64,000 bases of DNA from Candidatus Poribacteria bacterium (GCA_958295815.1 OY282374.1:1446856-1510855); one strand, 5' to 3'. Positions 1 through 9,454 are shown, numbered from the stretch's first letter. The notes: generated from the letters alone by a model not told the origin. Made by a program: numbers and translations.

Positions 1-2120
1 TCTTTTCCCCTGATAACAAACTGATCGCTACCGCCGGGGTGGACGTAAAGTTATGGGATGTTAGCTCGCTCACGGAGATAGGTACGCTTGAACATGGCGG
101 ATGGGTGCTTGCTATTGCTTTCTCGTCCGATGGGAAATTACTTGCCACAGGGGACGAGAACGGGCAGGTTAACGTCTGGGATATTCAAACACGAAAGATT
201 GTCGCTCAACTCCAAGGTGACTCCGAATACATTGCGGCTGTCAAGTTTTCTGCAGACAACAGAATCCTTGCTGGCGCAGGATACGAGAGAAAAATCAAGT
301 TGTGGGAAGTCCAGAACTGGGAACGCCTCGGTACGCTGGATAACGGCTCAACAGCCTCTGCAATTAGTTTTTCACCGGATAGTAACATTCTCGCCAGCAC
401 GGGATATGAATCTGTAAACCTCTGGGAAGTTAATATTGGTGAAAAAATTGCTGCCCTCACAGGACCCAGAGGGTGGATGAATGCTATCGCTTTTTCACCA
501 GACGGAAGGACGCTCGTTAGCGGTGGGGACGACGAGACGCTCCAAATCTGGAATATTACACCGTTTCGTTCGGTATCTCAGGATGTAGTGCGAATTGTCT
601 ACTTCCTCCCGCGCGACCGCAGCGCGCAACCCAGTATGTGGACGAAACTGGATACGCTTATAAGGGGCGTTCAAGACTTTTACGCCGACCAGATGGAACG
701 CAACGGATTTGGTCGAAAAACGTTCACCTTTGAGACCGATGAAGAAGGAGAAACGCTTATCTATCGCGTTGACGGGCAATTTGGCGACTGGTACTATCGG
801 AGAGAGACGGATGACAAGGTCTATACCGAAGTTGATGCTCAGTTTGACATGACAAAGCATGTTTACCTCATTGTAGTAGATGTCAACAGTGAGTTCATCG
901 GCGCGGAAAATACATGTGGGGTCGGTGGCGGTTATTGGATTGAAGGTGATACCGTAACAAAAACGCGTGGTGGATATGCAATCATTCCCGCATCTGGTAG
1001 GTGTTTTGATGGTGAGATTGGCACGAGTGTGACGGCGCACGAACTTGGGCATGCTTTCGGCTTGGAACACGACTTTCGCGATGATGCTTACATCATGTCC
1101 TATGGTGCCTCACCTGATCAGTTGTCGCAGTGTGCCACTGGTTGGTTGGATGCGAGTCGCTTTTTTAACACCAGCCAAACCGCCTTCAATGAACCCGCTA
1201 CGCTGCAGATACTCACACCATTAACCTATTCCCCAAACGCCCATAATTTTACCCTCCAATTTGAAGTGACCGATGTAGACGGTATCCACCAAGTCCAGTT
1301 GCTTATCCCGACAACCGCCGAAGACTCGGCACTTGGTGTCAAGTTGCACAGTTGTAGGAATTTGCATGCACAAAGTAGTGCCGTTGAATTTGACACACCG
1401 ACGTTAACATCTCGCCGAATAAACAACATAATACTCCAAGCGATTGATGTGTACGGAAATATTACGCGACAGAAGTATACGCTCATGGCAGGTGATACGC
1501 GCCTCGTCCAAAACCCAGCAGATGTGAACGGCGATGGCATGGTGAATATTCAGGATTTAGTGCTGGTATCGTTGAGTTTCGGACAGATGGGAAAGAATAG
1601 CGCGGATGTCAACGCGGATGGCGTCGTCAACATTGCGGATCTCGTCTTAGTGGCGGGTGCGTTCGGAAATGTGTCATTTGCGCCTACGCTGCATCCGTCG
1701 GTGTTGGCGTATTTTGCTGCTGTGGACATCCAGCAGTGGCTGGACGAGGCAAGACAGTTGGAGCGCACAGACGTTGCCTATCTGCGTGGTATTGTGGTGC
1801 TGGAGCAGCTTCTTCTCTTGCTGCCGCAGGAGACGGCACTGCTGATAAACTATCCGAACCCATTCAATCCGGAGACGTGGATACCTTATCAGTTAGCGAA
1901 GCCTGCAGAGGTGACATTGTACATCTATTCTGTGGATGGAGCATTGGTACGGACATTGGCATTCGGACATCAGTCTGCGGGAATATATCGTAGCAAAAGC
2001 CGTGCAGCGCATTGGGATGGTCGGAATGCGCAAGGTGAGCCTGTCGCAAGCGGTGTCTATTTCTATACATTAACGGCGGGGGATTTCACGGCGACGCGGA
2101 GGATGTTGATAAAGAAGTAA
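1..2120 (+). CDS. Secreted WD40-metzincin-dockerin protein (5' partial)
   Basis: The reading frame is open to the left window edge: codons from base 3 already spell a WD40 blade (FSPDNKLIATAG), so the GTG at 39 is internal and the true start lies outside. Numbering from base 39, WD40 blades fill residues 1-180. A zinc metalloprotease domain follows with HELGHAFGLEHD at 334-345 (HExxHxxGxxHD, the metzincin motif) and a Met-turn-like YIMSYG shortly after. Two dockerin-type calcium loops lie at about 495 and 523 (DVNGDG, DVNADG). The C-terminus (about 605-693) resembles FlgD Ig-like/type IX sorting tails (YPNPFNPET). The likely role is an extracellular or surface protease with a propeller for protein binding; substrate unknown. 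Confidence 0.85.
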   Translation, partial: FSPDNKLIATAGVDVKLWDVSSLTEIGTLEHGGWVLAIAFSSDGKLLATGDENGQVNVWDIQTRKIVAQLQGDSEYIAAVKFSADNRILAGAGYERKIKLWEVQNWERLGTLDNGSTASAISFSPDSNILASTGYESVNLWEVNIGEKIAALTGPRGWMNAIAFSPDGRTLVSGGDDETLQIWNITPFRSVSQDVVRIVYFLPRDRSAQPSMWTKLDTLIRGVQDFYADQMERNGFGRKTFTFETDEEGETLIYRVDGQFGDWYYRRETDDKVYTEVDAQFDMTKHVYLIVVDVNSEFIGAENTCGVGGGYWIEGDTVTKTRGGYAIIPASGRCFDGEIGTSVTAHELGHAFGLEHDFRDDAYIMSYGASPDQLSQCATGWLDASRFFNTSQTAFNEPATLQILTPLTYSPNAHNFTLQFEVTDVDGIHQVQLLIPTTAEDSALGVKLHSCRNLHAQSSAVEFDTPTLTSRRINNIILQAIDVYGNITRQKYTLMAGDTRLVQNPADVNGDGMVNIQDLVLVSLSFGQMGKNSADVNADGVVNIADLVLVAGAFGNVSFAPTLHPSVLAYFAAVDIQQWLDEARQLERTDVAYLRGIVVLEQLLLLLPQETALLINYPNPFNPETWIPYQLAKPAEVTLYIYSVDGALVRTLAFGHQSAGIYRSKSRAAHWDGRNAQGEPVASGVYFYTLTAGDFTATRRMLIKK

Positions 2121-2208
2121 TATGCGGAGGATGTGATTACACGAATTATTCATATCCAAGTATCTAACAGCGTTATGGAAAAATAGGATTTGAAGTTGCT
2201 GATTAACC

Positions 2209-2237
2209 TTGACATTATCCACGAAAAGGTATATAAT
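2209..2237 (+). promoter_or_regulatory. Consensus sigma-70 promoter upstream of SDR gene
   Basis: TTGACA (2209-2214), a 17-base spacer and TATAAT (2232-2237): a full match to both hexamers. It lies about 97 bases before the SDR start codon, in the only sizeable gap between two co-directional genes. No clear Shine-Dalgarno precedes the SDR ATG. Confidence 0.8.
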
Positions 2238-2333
2238 TAACCTTATATTTGACCTTAATCTGAAGTCAATTCCGCTTTTTGAAAGGATATCGGGCGTTGT
2301 AGAATGTAGCTTGCAAGCCCTTATGAATAACGT

Positions 2334-3125
2334 ATGAATCTTGGACTCACGGATAAAATTGCAGTCGTAGGAGCGTCAAGCAAAGGGCTTGGGCGCGCAA
2401 TTGCCCTCGGTTTGGCACAGGAAGGGGCAAAGGTCACTATCTGCGCGAGAGATAGTGAGGCACTGGAAGCAACAGCTGACGATATTCGCAACCAGACTGG
2501 CACGGAAGTGTTAGCCGTACCGACTGATGTTAGTCAGCCGGTACAGGTTGATGCCCTCATTAGGACAGCGACTCAGCACTTCGGTGGTATTGATATTTTA
2601 GTCAACAACGCTGGCGGTCCGAGAGCCGGACGGTTTGACGACCTTAGCGCGCAGGATTACCAAGACGCTGTTAATCTAAACCTCATGAGCACGATTAACC
2701 TCTGCCGTGCTGTTGTACCGACGATGCAAGCAGGCGGCGGTGGACGTATTATTAATCTCACCTCTGTTTCGGTTAAGCAACCCGTGGATAATCTCATGTT
2801 GTCAAACATGGCACGAACGGGTGTAATCGGCTTTGCGAAAACCCTCGCAACAGAATTGGCACCAGACAAAATCTTAGTCAACAATGTTTGTCCGGGTATT
2901 ATCTTTACCGATCGCATTCAGCAACTCGCGACGGTGCGTGCAGAGGAAGCAGGGATCACGTTTGATGAGGCACTCGAAAGAATGACAGCGGACATTCCGC
3001 TCGGCAGAATCGGCGACCCTGCTGAATTTGCAGCTTTAGTTGTTTTTCTCGCATCAGAACGCGCAAGTTACATAACCGGGACAACGATTCAAGTAGATGG
3101 CGGTATGGTGAAATCACTGCTCTAA
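2334..3125 (+). CDS. SDR family oxidoreductase, atypical active site
   Basis: A 263-residue Rossmann-fold short-chain dehydrogenase/reductase related to 3-oxoacyl-ACP reductases. The cofactor loop is GASSKGLG (13-20), the NNAGG motif is at 91-95, and the C-terminal TGTTIQVDGG is typical of the family. The catalytic Tyr-x-x-x-Lys is absent: alignment on the following GVIGFAKTLA places Ser157 and Arg161 there, although Ser144/146 are kept. This fits the BKR-like SDR subgroup known to depart from the catalytic tetrad. The substrate is unknown, and classical ketoreductase activity should not be assumed. A consensus promoter lies upstream; the glycosyltransferase gene follows after 27 bases. Confidence 0.85.
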   Translation: MNLGLTDKIAVVGASSKGLGRAIALGLAQEGAKVTICARDSEALEATADDIRNQTGTEVLAVPTDVSQPVQVDALIRTATQHFGGIDILVNNAGGPRAGRFDDLSAQDYQDAVNLNLMSTINLCRAVVPTMQAGGGGRIINLTSVSVKQPVDNLMLSNMARTGVIGFAKTLATELAPDKILVNNVCPGIIFTDRIQQLATVRAEEAGITFDEALERMTADIPLGRIGDPAEFAALVVFLASERASYITGTTIQVDGGMVKSLL

Positions 3126-3152
3126 CGTACTTGGACGGAGGCATGATGAACG

Positions 3153-3878
3153 ATGTTAGTATCTGTAATCATTCCTGCGTTTAACGAAGAGCAGACCATC
3201 GGTCAGGTAGTGCAGGCTGTGTGCGCACTGCCAATCGAAAAGCAGATTATTGTTGTCAACGACGGTTCCACTGATGGGACTTATGAAGCACTTGAACAAC
3301 TGCGTGAAGTTCATCAATTGACTGTTGTACATTGCAAAGAGAACAGGGGTAAGGGGTTTGCAATCCGGAGTGGGCTTCCCTATGTAGAAGGAGAAGCCGT
3401 GGTTATTCAGGATGCAGATATGGAGTTAGCCCCAACAGATCTCTCTGAACTCTTGAAACCGCTTGAGAATGAGGGTATTCAAGTGGTTTATGGTTCACGG
3501 TTCTTGAACGGACGCGGGAATGCGAGTCTGCGTAACTTCATTGCTAATCGTGTTCTTGCTATGTATACAAACATCCTCTATGGATGCCGGATTACTGATG
3601 AATCTACTGGCTATAAAGCCTTTTCAGCGGACTTGATAACTCGTTTAAATTTGACGTGTGAGGGATTTGAATTCTGCCCCGAGGTTACGGCAAAAATTTT
3701 ACGCGCTGGTTATCGCATTCATGAAGTGCCGATCTCCTATTTCCCACGCACGAAGAAGGAAGGCAAGAAACTCCGATTCTGGTCAGATGGGCTTTTTGCC
3801 GCGTGGACACTTTTAAAATACCGTTTTATACCAGAAACTGAACTTTTCAAAAATATAACGCAGAGTGAATCGCGTTAA
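3153..3878 (+). CDS. Family 2 glycosyltransferase (polyprenyl-phosphate type)
   Basis: A 241-residue GT-A fold enzyme of the dolichyl/polyprenyl-phosphate sugar synthase type. It has the N-terminal VSVIIPAFNEE, VVNDGSTDGT (34-43) for nucleotide-sugar binding and a DAD metal-binding motif at 87-89. No C-terminal membrane segments are visible, so it is the short soluble or peripheral form. It probably moves a sugar from a nucleotide donor to a lipid carrier. The start is set by GGAGG at 3137-3141, 11 bases ahead; the earlier ATGs at 3143 and 3146 are in another frame. It is probably co-transcribed with the SDR gene. Confidence 0.85.
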   Translation: MLVSVIIPAFNEEQTIGQVVQAVCALPIEKQIIVVNDGSTDGTYEALEQLREVHQLTVVHCKENRGKGFAIRSGLPYVEGEAVVIQDADMELAPTDLSELLKPLENEGIQVVYGSRFLNGRGNASLRNFIANRVLAMYTNILYGCRITDESTGYKAFSADLITRLNLTCEGFEFCPEVTAKILRAGYRIHEVPISYFPRTKKEGKKLRFWSDGLFAAWTLLKYRFIPETELFKNITQSESR

Positions 3879-3906
3879 CATCTAATATATGGAGGTTAAA
3901 TTAACA

Positions 3907-5526
3907 ATGATATTACGAAAAGTAATTTATTCCGCACTCATCCTTTTAATGATAGTTGGTGTGTCCTTTTCTGCACTCGGGCATGGTGATCTCCCAACGT
4001 TGTTGGAGGATGTTAACAAAGACGGTGTGGTGAACGTCCAAGACCTTGTGCTTGTCGCTTCTTCGCTCGGACAACTGAGGGATCGCAATGCGACGCAGGA
4101 TCCTGATGTCAATCGCGACGGGATCGTCAATGTGTTGGATCTTGTTCGGATTAGCAATAGTTTGGGGCAAACTGCCCCGGATGAAAATTCATCATATCAC
4201 GATATTCAGGAATATGTTTTTGATAAGAGTTGTGCCAATAGTGTCTGTCACGCTTCCCCTGCCAACGCAGGTAGTTTGAGTCTCAACTATGGTCTCTCTT
4301 ATGAAGATTTGGTTGGGATGGTGCCACAGAACCCCGCGGCAGCGGCTGCTGGTATGAAACTCGTTGATCCTGGTAATCCTGAGAATAGTTTCCTTTTAGC
4401 GAAGTTGGTGGGACCCACGTCCCCAGAACAAGGGGCGCGGATGCCATTCGGTGGTGGTGTTCTCCACAATGGGAAAATAGAGGCGATTCGTGCATGGATT
4501 GAAGCAGGCGCGCCACAGACCGGAAAAATATCCGGTATTGGTGACCTCGGTGTCCTACGCGACCCGGATGAAGTCTTTGAGGCCCCCGAGCCCCCACTCC
4601 CCGGTGAAGGGTATCAACTCCGTCTACCCCCGTTCAAGATTGAACCGGGCACGGAGCGTGAAGTCTTCTACGCAACACAGATTGAAGATGAAAATGGAAA
4701 TCCAGTGGAAGGTGACATCTTTATTAACAGAGTAGAGATTTTCTATCCGGCTGGCAGCCATCACTTTATCATCTATCGGATCACGGAGTCAGGGGTAGGA
4801 AAAGGGATTCTGGAAAATGGAATAGTCCCAGATGCTTCTGTTGATCCTGGAGATACTTTCCGCGAGCTTGACACTGATAATCCAGATCCTGTATTTGGTG
4901 TTTTCGGTGGTGATAGACTTTTTGTTGTCGGAACGCAGACCGATGATACCTTGTTTCAGTTCCCGGAAGGTGTAGGGTTACGAATGCCAGGGGACACCGT
5001 TTACGACCTGAATTCCCACTATATTAATTTGCTTGGGGACGAGACGCTCACCGGCGAAACCTACGTTAATATCTACACAATTCCGAAGGAAGAAGTTCAG
5101 TACGAGGCTGTTGAGATCTTTGTTTCAAATCGGGCAATTAACGTGCCGCCCGGCGCAACGCGCGTTTCCAAAATGACGTGGTATATTGAGGATGAACTGG
5201 AAATTCGGGAACACGCTCCCGGGACAGAAGTGAATATCTTTTTGCTGACATCTCACATGCATCGACACGGCGAGTTGTTTGAAATTTTCCAACAATCAAC
5301 GGGCGATATGCTGCATCGGAGTGTCGCTTACGACGATGCCCCTATTGATCTGTTTGATCCGGTTCTTCGATTAAGTCCAGACGATGCACTCAAGTTCCAA
5401 TGTACACATAACAACTACGATACGGATGAACCACTGATATTCGGACTCACGTCTGAGGACGAGATGTGCATTATCTTTGGTTATTATTATGTTCCGACTG
5501 AAAGTGCAGGCGCTATAATAGAATAG
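3907..5526 (+). CDS. Secreted dockerin-cytochrome c-copper monooxygenase-like protein
   Basis: Numbered from the ATG at 3907. Another in-frame ATG at 3889 overlaps the Shine-Dalgarno (TGGAGGT, 3890-3896) and is unlikely to be used. Residues 1-26 form a signal peptide. Two dockerin-like calcium loops follow at about 35-50 and 67-80. A cytochrome c-like segment has Cys109-x4-Cys114-His115 and a downstream RMPFGGG that may give the axial Met. The C-terminal half resembles copper type II ascorbate-dependent monooxygenases: His285-His286, HMHRHG at 450-455 and a late DEMC methionine. A heme domain fused to a PHM-like dicopper core suggests electron delivery to a secreted oxygenase. The 539-residue function is inferred from motifs only. 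Confidence 0.75.
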   Translation: MILRKVIYSALILLMIVGVSFSALGHGDLPTLLEDVNKDGVVNVQDLVLVASSLGQLRDRNATQDPDVNRDGIVNVLDLVRISNSLGQTAPDENSSYHDIQEYVFDKSCANSVCHASPANAGSLSLNYGLSYEDLVGMVPQNPAAAAAGMKLVDPGNPENSFLLAKLVGPTSPEQGARMPFGGGVLHNGKIEAIRAWIEAGAPQTGKISGIGDLGVLRDPDEVFEAPEPPLPGEGYQLRLPPFKIEPGTEREVFYATQIEDENGNPVEGDIFINRVEIFYPAGSHHFIIYRITESGVGKGILENGIVPDASVDPGDTFRELDTDNPDPVFGVFGGDRLFVVGTQTDDTLFQFPEGVGLRMPGDTVYDLNSHYINLLGDETLTGETYVNIYTIPKEEVQYEAVEIFVSNRAINVPPGATRVSKMTWYIEDELEIREHAPGTEVNIFLLTSHMHRHGELFEIFQQSTGDMLHRSVAYDDAPIDLFDPVLRLSPDDALKFQCTHNNYDTDEPLIFGLTSEDEMCIIFGYYYVPTESAGAIIE

Positions 5527-5544
5527 CACCTATGTCACAAATAT

Positions 5545-5620
5545 AGGAAGGCGCGCTGTTGGTGAGGGACCTCGCCCGTTACAGGGAAGAGACTTCAACC
5601 TTGCTTCTCAAGCGCGCTTT
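5545..5620 (+). promoter_or_regulatory. Structured leader/terminator before HMT-MTHFR gene
   Basis: GCGCGCT (5551-5557) pairs with AGCGCGC (5611-5617), extended by A-U and G-U pairs and followed by TTTT. The enclosed loop holds a second hairpin, GGTGAG-GGAC-CTCGCC. It could end the preceding gene's transcript, act as a leader of the methionine gene at 5629, or belong to the dispersed hairpin family of this window. GAGGGA followed by GCCC recalls part of the SAM-I core, but the rest of that riboswitch is missing. Confidence 0.4.
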
Positions 5621-5628
5621 TCTCTTAC

Positions 5629-7494
5629 ATGGCTATTACTACAAGAAAAGATAACTTCATAGAAGCCCTTGCACGTCAGATTTTGGTGTGCGACGGTGCT
5701 ATCGGAACCGAACTCCGCAAACGGATTCCTTCATATTTACAGTGTGTTGACGCTTGCAATATTTCTACGGAGCACGCTGAGAAAGTTACAGCGATACACC
5801 GCGCCTACGTTGACGCGGGTGCAGATGTTATTCAGACAAATACCTATCAAGCAAACAGTGAAGCTTTAGCAGTTCACGGCTTGGCTGATCAGGTTGATGA
5901 GATTAACAGGACCGGAGTGATACTCGCACGCGATGCGGTGCCGGAGACATGCTACGTAGCGGGATCTGTAGGACAAATTCCATTCGAAACCTTAGACGCC
6001 GCAGTTCCTTCCACTAAGAAAATCCGACGGCTTTTCAAGGAACAGATGGATGTGCTTGTTGATGAAGGTGTTGATCTTCTCGTCCTTGAGACCTTCGTCT
6101 CCCCTAAACAGGCAGAAATCGCTACAAATCAGGCACTCACTTACGATGTCCCTGTAGTTGTTGAGATCAGTGGCGTTTCAGGTGGAACTGTAGGTGCCGG
6201 ATTAGATGTCCGCGTCTTTGCACAAGAGTTAGAGCAACTCGGCGTACATGCGGTTGGCATCAATTGCAGAGGACCTCATGATCTGGTTGAAGCTATGGAG
6301 CTCCTTGCCCCTGTTATCAAAGTCCCTATTGTGGTGCAACCGAATGCTGGCAATCCAAGAGTAGAGCAGGGTGAAGTCGCACTTTCTTATACGGTCGAGG
6401 CTGATGTTTTCAGCGAATACGTCGGAAAATTAGTCGAACTTGGTGCGAATATGATCGGGGGATGTTGTGGAACAACACCTACTTATACGGCAAAAATTCG
6501 TCAGGCGGTTGCAGGACGCGAGCCTATAAAACGGCAATCGCGTATTTTTGTTCTACCGAAGATTCAGTCAACATCCAAAGCACCGACCGATAACCCTGTA
6601 CAGCAGGTATTTGAAACGCGCGAACGCATCATCAGTGTAGAAACCCGCGCCAATACATTCCCGCAATTTCGGGCGTTATTGAGAGAAGCAAAAAACCTCG
6701 CCGCAATCGGTGTGGATTTATTTGATGTGACCGACAATTCTGGGGCAGCAGTGAATATAGGGGCTGTCGGCACGGCGTATCGGCTTCAGCAGGCAACACA
6801 AATCCCGACACTCATCCATTGGACGACCCGTTCCCGTAATCTTATCAGCATGCAATCGCATCTGCTGGAAGCAGAAGCGTTGGGTATCCGTGGCATTGTG
6901 GCGTTATCCGGCGACCATCCGAAAGCGGGTCCTTATGAAGAAGCAAGCCTTGTTCCCGATGTTCGCGGTGCAGTTCAGTTGATGGGACTCATTGCTCGCT
7001 TGAATCAAGGTGAACTCGCTGACGGTTCATCTATTGGTGAACCGTGTGGATTCTATTACGGTGGCGGTTTCACGATTGCTGAGAACCTTCGACCCCATGT
7101 TAAACATCTCGCAAATAAGGTCGCGCAGGGCGCGAAGTTTGCGTACACACAACCCGTCTGGACTTATGAGGATATCGTTCGTAGCGAGCAGGCAACGGAA
7201 CATCTCGGTATAAAGATACTTTACGGCATCCTACCTCTTACAAGTTTCCGTAGTGCATCCTACCTACGCGACAATTTAGGACTTTACATCCCACAGTTTA
7301 TCGTTGACAAATTCCGAGACCTTGGGGATACCGCTGCACATGAACTCGGTATCAGGTTGTGTTTGGAATTAGTTCGGGACATCCGAAATCAGGATGAATG
7401 CCAGATTGACGGCATCTATCTCATCCCACCTGCTCGCATGAATTGGAAAAACAGAGCCAGCGTCATCTCGGAGATCGTTAAAACCTACCGTTAG
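5629..7494 (+). CDS. Homocysteine S-methyltransferase/methylenetetrahydrofolate reductase fusion
   Basis: A 621-residue bifunctional protein like Bacillus YitJ. The N-terminal half (about 1-300) is a homocysteine methyltransferase barrel starting DGAIGTEL, with zinc ligands in GINCRG and GGCCGTTP. The C-terminal half (about 330-615) is a MetF-type MTHFR barrel, which reduces 5,10-methylene-THF to 5-methyl-THF with FAD. It should supply methyl-THF and transfer a methyl group to homocysteine. It has no cobalamin domain, whereas the separate MetH gene at 44733 does. The gene may be read with the DUF6785 gene 31 bases downstream. No clear Shine-Dalgarno is seen. Confidence 0.92.
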   Translation: MAITTRKDNFIEALARQILVCDGAIGTELRKRIPSYLQCVDACNISTEHAEKVTAIHRAYVDAGADVIQTNTYQANSEALAVHGLADQVDEINRTGVILARDAVPETCYVAGSVGQIPFETLDAAVPSTKKIRRLFKEQMDVLVDEGVDLLVLETFVSPKQAEIATNQALTYDVPVVVEISGVSGGTVGAGLDVRVFAQELEQLGVHAVGINCRGPHDLVEAMELLAPVIKVPIVVQPNAGNPRVEQGEVALSYTVEADVFSEYVGKLVELGANMIGGCCGTTPTYTAKIRQAVAGREPIKRQSRIFVLPKIQSTSKAPTDNPVQQVFETRERIISVETRANTFPQFRALLREAKNLAAIGVDLFDVTDNSGAAVNIGAVGTAYRLQQATQIPTLIHWTTRSRNLISMQSHLLEAEALGIRGIVALSGDHPKAGPYEEASLVPDVRGAVQLMGLIARLNQGELADGSSIGEPCGFYYGGGFTIAENLRPHVKHLANKVAQGAKFAYTQPVWTYEDIVRSEQATEHLGIKILYGILPLTSFRSASYLRDNLGLYIPQFIVDKFRDLGDTAAHELGIRLCLELVRDIRNQDECQIDGIYLIPPARMNWKNRASVISEIVKTYR

Positions 7495-7525
7495 CAATTT
7501 TTCCGATTCCGGTGGCTCGTAAACT

Positions 7526-9454
7526 ATGCAAACTCGTGAAACTTCTATCTCATCGGCACGCGTTACAGGAAGATCCCTTCTTTTAGGGGTCTTGTTCATC
7601 CCAGTCAATGTCTATTGGATGACGCTTGTTGAGGTGAAGTACTATTCACTTGACGGTTCGTGCCTGCCGCTTTTTATCCAACCTGTTTTCATTATGTTTG
7701 TTTGTGTCGTCGCTAACACTGTGTTGAAACGCTTTGCGCCGCGACAGATGCTACAGCAAGGTGAGTTGCTCACTGTCTACATTATGGTGGCGATCTCCTG
7801 TACCTTTGCAGGACACGACACAATGCAGAATATGTTCGGAAGTATAGCGCATGCCTTCCGATTCGCGACGGAGGAGAATGAGTGGCAGACCCTCTTCTTC
7901 CGGTATCTACCGGCATGGCTCACCGTCTCCGATACGCAAAGTCTTCAAGGGTTTTACGAAGGCGAAGCCACCTTTTACACAAAACATAACTTCTCGGTTT
8001 GGTTAAAACCGTTGGCGTTCTGGGGACTCTTTTTCCTCATTATGATGTTCATGATGTTGTGCATCAACACGCTCGTCCGAAAGCGGTGGGCGGAACAAGA
8101 GAAACTGGCGTATCCGATCATCCAACTCCCACTTCGGTTGTCAGAAGATGGTGGTATCCTGCTACTGAAAAATCGGATGATGTGGATGGGGTTCAGCATC
8201 GCTGTTGCCATCGGTGTTATTAATGGCGTTCACTACCTTTTCCCGCAGTTTCCAGAGATCCCTTATATCAAACGAACAGCTGTGTTCCAAAATATCTTTA
8301 CTGATCGTCCGTGGAATGTCATTCGTGGCACTCGTATCTCTGTGTATCCGTTTGCTGTTGGGTTAGCATTTTTCCTTCCATTGGATCTCTCGTTTTCGTG
8401 CTGGTTTTTCTTTGTCGTACGTTTAGCCGAATTTGTGATCGGCGCGGCACTTGGTACGCGCTATTTCCCTGCGTTGAATGAACAGGCGTATGGGGCGTGG
8501 ATCGCGCTTTTCATACTTGCTGTCTGGGTCACGCGGCGACACTTAACTGAAGTGTTGAAAAAGGTACTTGGGTTTAAATCCAGTATTGATGACTCTAACG
8601 AACCGATGCCGTATCGTGCCGCCGCCTTAGGCATTCTCGGATCACTGGTTGCACTTGGGGTTTTTTCGTCTATTGCAGGAATGTCGTTATGGGTCGCAGG
8701 TCTTTTCTTCGGCGTCTATTTTCTCCTCTCATTCGCGATTACCCGTGTCCGAGCGGAACTCGGAACACCGCATGAAATTTACTACGTTAACCCACACGAT
8801 ATGCTTGCAACAGTTGGCGGAACTCGACAGTTCGACACAAGCAGTCTTACCATTATGTCGCTTTTCTACTGGTTCAATCGTGGTTACCGTAATCATCCGA
8901 TGCCGAATCAGATTGAAGCGTTCAAACTCGCAGAGTCAACCGGAATGGGTAACAGACGTTTATGGATGGCGATGTTAATAGCGATTGTCGTCGGTATTTT
9001 AGTGACCTTTTGGGCGAATCTTGACATCACTTTCCGAAACGGTGCTGTCGCAAAAGCCGGTGGGTTTAAGGGATGGGTCGGCAGGGAGTCGTTTAGTCGA
9101 CTTCAGCGATGGCTGCATAACCCAACGGAACCCAACGTCGTTGGCATCGGTTTTATGGGTATTGGTGCACTCCTGACCTTCGTGATGATGTATATGCGGA
9201 TGCATTTCCTGTGGTGGCCCTTCCATCCAGCGGGTTATGCGCTCGCCATCAGTTTTGCGATGGATTACTTTTGGTTTGCTTTTTTCGTGGCATGGTTTCT
9301 GAAGTTAATGATTCTACGACACGGTGGCTTGCGGCTGCATCGTCAGGTCGCACCGCTATTTTTGGGGTTAATCTTAGGGGATTATGTCATCGGCAGTATC
9401 TGGGCGATTATCGGACCGGCATCCGGCTTGCGAACTTACAAGATTTTTATTTAA
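7526..9454 (+). CDS. DUF6785-type polytopic membrane protein (copy A)
   Basis: A 642-residue integral membrane protein with about a dozen hydrophobic segments and many Trp/Phe-rich stretches. It matches the DUF6785/DUF6784 pattern known mainly from Planctomycetes and Poribacteria: an N-terminal PVNVYW segment, the GHDTMQN loop and a C-terminal LGLILGDYVIGS. It is a diverged paralog of the two minus-strand copies at 28581 and 31319, sharing the order of segments and motifs such as LDLSFSCWFF and ITRVRAELG. The function is unknown; the size and topology suit a transporter. It sits between the methionine gene and an AIR-synthase-like gene that starts 11 bases after its stop. Confidence 0.75.
   Translation: MQTRETSISSARVTGRSLLLGVLFIPVNVYWMTLVEVKYYSLDGSCLPLFIQPVFIMFVCVVANTVLKRFAPRQMLQQGELLTVYIMVAISCTFAGHDTMQNMFGSIAHAFRFATEENEWQTLFFRYLPAWLTVSDTQSLQGFYEGEATFYTKHNFSVWLKPLAFWGLFFLIMMFMMLCINTLVRKRWAEQEKLAYPIIQLPLRLSEDGGILLLKNRMMWMGFSIAVAIGVINGVHYLFPQFPEIPYIKRTAVFQNIFTDRPWNVIRGTRISVYPFAVGLAFFLPLDLSFSCWFFFVVRLAEFVIGAALGTRYFPALNEQAYGAWIALFILAVWVTRRHLTEVLKKVLGFKSSIDDSNEPMPYRAAALGILGSLVALGVFSSIAGMSLWVAGLFFGVYFLLSFAITRVRAELGTPHEIYYVNPHDMLATVGGTRQFDTSSLTIMSLFYWFNRGYRNHPMPNQIEAFKLAESTGMGNRRLWMAMLIAIVVGILVTFWANLDITFRNGAVAKAGGFKGWVGRESFSRLQRWLHNPTEPNVVGIGFMGIGALLTFVMMYMRMHFLWWPFHPAGYALAISFAMDYFWFAFFVAWFLKLMILRHGGLRLHRQVAPLFLGLILGDYVIGSIWAIIGPASGLRTYKIFI

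Noticed and set aside
5551..5617. SAM-I riboswitch before HMT-MTHFR
   Set aside because: Only GAGGGA and GCCC resemble the core; the P3/P4 part with GGTGCTAATTC and the 3' half of a normal P1 are absent. Kept as an unnamed structured leader.
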